Positions 45,679 through 50,402 of a DNA stretch of 50,402 bases are shown here, piece after piece. The notes below the pieces were generated by a model that was not told where the DNA came from, made no database searches, and worked only from the letters and a program-made list of their open reading frames with translations. Source of the stretch: Brachionus koreanus. Lineage: Eukaryota > Rotifera > Eurotatoria > Ploima > Brachionidae. The stretch lies in assembly GCA_016987375.1 (NCBI GenBank), contig PJRA01000048.1, positions 2,898,965 to 2,949,366 of the forward strand, given 5' to 3'. Within the stretch, counting starts at the first letter, position 1, and every line of letters begins with the position of its first letter. The position numbers were made by a program, and so were the translations under genes.

Positions 45679-48277
45679 TTAAGCAATTTTAATTTTATTT
45701 CCTCGATTAAATTTCATGTTTTTTTTAAATTTTTCCAAACAATAATCATCACTTGCTTTTTCATTTGAATCATTTTTCTTTTTTTTTGATTCAATATTTG
45801 AATCGCCAAGTTTACTGTCTTCGTCTTTTCTTTTTTGTGTTTGTAATAATTCGTGTTTAGGTGCATCACCGACAACTGGCTCGTCCTTTATTGGTTTCTT
45901 TTCTTTCTGTGCAGGTGGTCTATTTTTATCAACCAAAACACTTTCATCAAATCTCTTATGCTGAACGTAATTTACACTGGAATTTTGAACTATTTGTTTG
46001 CGATTTGAAACAACTTTAGTTGTTTTGCTTTCTATTTTCTGTTTTGCCCTCTCTGTTTCTTCAATATTGCGGATTTTTTCTTCGATACCAAGATCTACTT
46101 CTGGTATACCTGAAACCATTTGTTCAGATAAAATTCCATCAGATTTATTCCTTGAACCACTTTCGAGTAAATATCTAGGCACATCAAAGAGTGCATCTTG
46201 TGGTAATTTGAATTTTTTTATTTCAGTTTCACTTTGTATTACTTCATTGAGTCCAACTTTTCTATCAGCCTCTTTTTTCTTTTTAACTTGTTCTTCAATT
46301 AGACGTTGCATCTCAGCATCTTCGTCTCGTTGATTAGTCTCTTTAGAGAATGCTATTTGCATGTTTTTGACAATTTCATTTCCTCGTTTTTCCAATATAA
46401 CATTCATATCAACTAACCCTCCAGTTTTTGACTTCCATGGATCACTCTAATTAATTAGCTAAATCACTCAAAACGTTTGCTTTGAAGCAAAAATTTAAAA
46501 AAAAATACCTCCAGACTTTTTAAAATATTGGATGATGAGGTATCACTTTCTCCAATAGCTAAGGAATATACATCTAGTCCATGGGAACGATTACGAAGTT
46601 TTTGTAAAAATTTTATTTCTTCAATTTTCTCTCTTTTAAATAATCAAATAAAATTAAAATTTTATTTTTTTTAAACTTCATTATGAATAAATTCTATAAT
46701 TAAACTAATAAAAAGGTTAATTAAATTTAATAATTACATTTCTGAATGAAAATCATTAATTTTAGTTTGATCATGTGCCATTATTTTAGGCAAAAATTTT
46801 TGAGTAATTATTCTGACAAAAATAAGTTTGTTTATTCTATTTATTTGACATAATAAAAAATTTAACAAAAATTTAACCGATTTAAAAAATTGAAAAATAA
46901 TCGAACTGAATTTTTAAAATTATTAAGAAAATTCTAATTTTACAATATTTCCTAAAATAAAAGAAAGTTCGATAGTCAATACGCTTCTTCCATTTAATTT
47001 CAAAAAAATAAAAAATGGAAATTCATCCTGATAGATGACTCGTGAATTTTCTTTTCAATAGGGAAACATTTTTTCAACTATTTGACGAAATTCAGCAAAT
47101 TAAATCATAAAAATTTTTTTTTACTTTTTTTTAGATTTATGCAAAAATCAAATTTTTAAAGAAAATTCTTCACTCAAAAAAATATATTAATAAAATTTCA
47201 ATTTTTAGTAAAATTTAAGAGCCTTTTCTAATTATTTATGTTTTTAACCATCATCACTATATATCAGTTACTTTAACACTGGTTCAATAGATTTGGTCTC
47301 AGCTCTATTATTTTTATATCAATAAGTTTAGATAGTAAATCAAAATATCTATCCTGGTCATTGTCCTTAAAAATAAGTCAAATTTTTTTATCTTTTTCTT
47401 AATTAAATATCAACTCATATCATCTTTTAACTAGCAAATCACTAATTAAATTGAATCTGGTGACTGATTGCATACTGATAGCTAATGAAAAAATGTTTGC
47501 TGATCTGTGGCTGATTACCACGAGTCAGTGACTTTAATAAAATAAAAGTTTTTAATAAAAGATACCGAAATTTATTTAAAAGTGTCAAAATTCTTTTGAA
47601 AAGCATTATTACCCAAAAATAATTATAATTATTGATCGTGTGATTGTGTTATTGTGTACTTACTTATTCTTATTCTGAACTATTAGATAATTTAACATGT
47701 TGTACCTGACAGTTTTTATTAAAATTTTAAACATATATTGTTTTTATATAAGAACTGTTATTTGTTTTTATTTTATTTTAAAATTTTTAGCTTAATTTTT
47801 TTTCTTTAATATTTTTTTACATTTTTTAACCTTTTGCTTTAGCTTTAGTTTGATACAGATTAACAAATAAACAAAAAAAAACCAAATATTAAACAAGTCT
47901 TTTTTTAAGAAGAAACCAAAATTATCCCATTTATCAGGATCTATAGAAGCCAATTCTTTTCTTAAATGCTTCTATAAAAAAATAATCAATGTTTTTTTAT
48001 TTTTGGAAATATTCAATTTAAAAAAATCTATTTTCAATGAAGAATTTAGTGTTAAATCATAATTTAAATAAACCTTAAAGAATATCTAAAATCTAGTTTT
48101 AATTTTTTTTCAGTATGTTATCAAAATTTAAATACCGATAGTGCATTAATGAGAAAAAAAAAACTATTAAAATAATTCTCACTTGACATCTACATTTTCG
48201 GTTTCATTGGGCTTTTTTGATGATTCGTCTTCACTTGACGAAGAAGACATTTTTCTTTGTCTGAATTTTTTAGGCAT
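45679..48277 (-). CDS. C9orf78: C9orf78/TLS1 homologue (spliceosome-associated), 328 aa, three exons
   Basis: Minus-strand exons: 48277-48183, 46632-46509 and 46446-45679, all with GT..AG junctions in agreeing phase. The first exon encodes MPKKFRQRKMSSSSSEDESS, matching the basic-then-acidic N-terminus of human C9orf78. It is joined across a 1.55-kb intron to EIKFLQKLRNRSHGLDVYSL, which aligns with the human 'EVQNLRKRPNGVSAVALL'. The third exon has DPWKSKTGGLVDM, ETNQRDEDAEM, then the signature MVSGIPEVDLGIEEKIRNIE, SVNYVQHKRF and a C-terminal KASDDYCLEKFKKN. Human C9orf78 binds BRN2 and SF3B1 in the spliceosome and affects 3' splice-site choice; fission yeast Tls1 works with Brr2. The start at 48277 is preferred over an ATG near 46781, which lacks family similarity. 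Confidence 0.9.
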
Positions 48278-48398
48278 CTATTTGTTTAAATATTAATAGT
48301 TGATTAATCGATTCGAACTTTTAGATTTTATGCTCAGTTACGAGCAAATCAAAACAAAAAAATTAGATCAAATATTTTTTATTATTTTTATTTTTCTA

Positions 48399-48960
48399 TT
48401 AAGAATGTTCTATCTCTTGAGCCCTTTGAAAAATAAACGATATTATGCAAATACTTTTTTGATATTTTTTTAAGAATACGCACTTGCATTTGGGACATCC
48501 GTAGAAAACAGTTTGACCTTCATCTGCAGATCTTGTTTGCCTTGTTGAATAGGTCATTCCTTCATGACCACATTTTGAGCATTTTCTGTCAACTAATGTA
48601 CCCATAAAGTCTTCTGACTTTAAACCATCTTGTTTTTTTGTGTCATGTAAAGGCGTTTCATTTAAATGATCGGACGCATTTATAAGATAAAAATTTTTTA
48701 GAGTTTTACCATTCCATTCTTTTTAAAAAATTATAATAAAATAATTTTAGATGGTTTAATCTTAAAAAAATAGATATACGAGTAATTTTTATTGTTTTTT
48801 TACACAATCTACACATCAAATAGTCTTCATGAGATGGTAATGGTAAAATAGTTCCACAGGTGAAACAAAATTCCAAATCAGCAACCTCAAATCTTGAATC
48901 TTCAATTTCCATTTCAGTACCAATTTCTGAAAGCTGGTTCATTATTTGATTTTCATTCAT
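48399..48960 (-). CDS. POLR1H: RNA polymerase I subunit RPA12 (POLR1H/ZNRD1), 146 aa, three exons
   Basis: Minus-strand exons: 48960-48780, 48718-48484 and 48423-48399, with introns of 61 and 60 bp in agreeing phase. The N-terminal zinc ribbon is FCFTCGTILPLPSHEDYLMC then RLC (C-x2-C...C-x2-C). The C-terminal ribbon starts VDRKCSKCGHEGMTY. It carries the invariant RSADEGQTVFY loop whose Asp-Glu pair enters the polymerase active site for RNA cleavage, followed by CPKCK. The last exon adds only AQEIEHS, matching the short tail of the human protein. This subunit of Pol I supports proofreading and termination in the nucleolus. The gene lies 121 bp upstream of, and on the same strand as, C9orf78. 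Confidence 0.93.
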
Positions 48961-49600
48961 AGTTTTTTTTGTATTCTAATAAAAACGATATTTTATTAAA
49001 ATATTTTTGTATTTAAATTAAAATTAGGATAAGACTGTACCCGAGCCTGGTCAGAAAATCAAAACAATAAATTGAAATAAAAAAAAAGAAACAAATTTCA
49101 AATCAGCTATTAATTAAGTCTAGGAATTTTAGAATTTATTAATTATTCGATTTGTATGCTAATAAAATATTATGCCTAGAGCTTAAGATAATTTTTGCGT
49201 TTAAAACTTGCAAATTTAATGCAAGTTGAAATTTTATTTTAATTTAGTATTTTGGGAGTTAAAACTAAATGAATTTGATTTAGCTAATGCAGAGTTAACT
49301 TAACTATGAGGCTTTTCTTTTTTGAAAGAAAATATAATTCAGGTTCAAAAAAAATTAATTAAACTTTATATAAGAGTAATTTTTTTAGTAATTTTCACCC
49401 AAAAAAGCAATATAAAAAAGTTCAATTAATTTTCATTTTATTATTAAGAGTCAAAAATCATGCATTTTTTAAAATTTTTAATTTATCTATAAAAAAAATA
49501 AAAGTTAGCCAATCTTCAAAATAAAAACCATTATGCTCTATATTTTTTTATTAATATATCACCCTGTAGTTCGATTCATCGATAATTAAGATAATCAGAA
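48961..49600. other. AT-rich spacer between POLR1H and the second MULE fragment
   Basis: It holds the POLR1H 5' flank. I looked for a MULE terminal repeat like the one at 2.6 kb and did not find it. No gene seen. Confidence 0.4.
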
Positions 49601-50239
49601 CCATTTATCATCTATTGAACATATTCAAATTAAGCCTCAATCATTTCGCATATTCATTTCTACAACACGTTTATTATCAATGTCTAAAAAAGTAAAAGTT
49701 ATAGAAGCTGATTCAACGTATAAATTATTATGGCACAACTTTCCTGTTCAAATTGTTGGAACAAGTGATCGAAATAACTCTTTTCATCCATTTGGGTTAG
49801 GTGTATGTACATCTGAAGATGAATACGATTTTCAATTCGTCTTTGATTCTGTGGGAGTTGAGACTAAAAATCCATCTCTATTAGCTGATGCGATTTCAAA
49901 TGGTTTTAAATCTGTATTTTCAAGTAATGTTAAAAGAGCTATGTGGTGGTTTCATATGAGGAAAGCAGTACATAATAAAGTAGTTGAAATAAAAGATAAA
50001 ATAACAGAGCAAGAAATAATGGATGACATTGAAACACTACATTTTTGTATTAATGAACCTATATTCTAATTAATCGAACCAAAATTGAAATAGTTGATTC
50101 TCAAATTCAAAAAAAAGTCAACAAGGGTCGTCCGAGCAAAAAACAAAGAGTTGAAACGACTAATAAGGATACTATAAATGAAGTTGATAAGGTACCTGAA
50201 GTCACTAAAAGGAGAAGAGGTCGCCTCAAAAAATATTAA
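49601..50239 (+). pseudogene. Second MULE transposase fragment (different subfamily)
   Basis: The frame opens after a stop at DNQNHLSS and runs through RIFISTTRLLSMSKKVKVIE to ADSTYKLLWHNFPVQIVGTS, which contains the first catalytic Asp. It continues through DFQFVFDSV, the second Asp in LLADAISNGF, and MWWFHMRKAVHNK, then stops at 50069 (INEPIF*). Directly after that the same frame gives a basic tail with NKGRPSKKQRVE and KRRRGRLKK, like the AT-hook tail of the other element. The central part with the third acidic residue and the SWIM finger is missing, so it is an internally deleted, non-autonomous copy. No terminal repeat is seen before the window ends. Confidence 0.75.
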
Positions 50240-50402
50240 TAAAATTGTCATACTTTTATATTTTTATTTGAAATTTTCTATTTTTCTGACTTACTTTTAT
50301 TTTTTTAACCTAACATAATTAAATTTAAAAAAATAAAATTTGGAGATCAAATCATTAATTTGTGCTATCATTTTTATTAAATTAGGCGATTAATTTAATT
50401 AT

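Noticed and set aside
45998..46333. 111-codon plus-strand frame
   Set aside because: Antisense shadow of the third C9orf78 exon, with Ser/Leu-rich composition typical of such shadows.
46740..46785. A short ATG-led exon (MAHDQTKINDFHSE) with a usable donor, as first exon of C9orf78
   Set aside because: The exon at 48277-48183 joins in frame and matches the conserved basic/Ser-acidic N-terminus of the family, whereas the short one does not.
1..50402. tRNA genes and CRISPR arrays
   Set aside because: I scanned for the GTTCGAATC-type B box with a matching acceptor stem and for regularly spaced direct repeats, and found none that fold or repeat properly. The organism is eukaryotic, so CRISPR is not expected.

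Overview
This is a strongly AT-rich eukaryotic nuclear contig. Genes are split by GT..AG introns, many only 40-70 bp long and a few 0.7-1.7 kb. The gene set is animal: nuclear receptors, a class A GPCR, USP20/33, TBC1D10, a C9orf78/TLS1 homologue, ATPAF2, POLR1H and a core-1 galactosyltransferase relative. The low GC, tiny introns, diverged protein sequences and long A/T-rich spacers suggest a small invertebrate. A monogonont rotifer such as Brachionus is my best guess, but that is inference; no species marker is present.

Layout. 0.2-2.2 kb: an intronless gene for a disordered orphan protein (+). 2.6-4.7 kb: a decayed Mutator-like (MULE) transposon with both ends and a 9-bp target duplication, inserted into an older dispersed repeat that has a second copy at 36.9-37.5 kb. 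6.0-7.5 kb: a five-exon gene (+) that looks like TEDC2. 8.6-12.5 kb: two tandem nuclear receptor genes (-) whose DNA-binding domains are identical over 268 bp while the rest has diverged. 12.5-27.2 kb: a long gene-poor stretch holding one intronless GPCR gene (-, 18.7-20.3 kb), a 227-bp assembly gap, a Tc1/mariner transposase relic, a mariner-type MITE and a decayed LINE reverse transcriptase. 27.2-32.7 kb: a complete eight-exon USP20/33-type deubiquitinase (+), 935 aa, whose introns carry a LINE scrap, a piggyBac-type MITE and two tandem hairpins. 34.4-36.4 kb: a secreted protein of unknown function (-). 37.7-38.5 kb: a frameshifted core-1 beta-1,3-galactosyltransferase-like pseudogene (-). 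39.1-40.7 kb: a TBC1D10-type RabGAP (-). 42.5-43.4 kb: ATPAF2, the F1-ATPase assembly factor (-). 45.7-48.3 kb: C9orf78/TLS1 (-, three exons). 48.4-49.0 kb: POLR1H/RPA12 (-, three exons). 49.6-50.2 kb: a second, different MULE transposase fragment (+).

The genes do not form one pathway. Most are ordinary housekeeping genes. The parts most worth follow-up are the nuclear receptor pair (domain-restricted homogenisation), the GPCR that lacks both standard activation motifs, the secreted orphan with an Asp-rich motif, and the set of small DNA transposons whose ends can be read directly. I found no convincing new multi-gene system.
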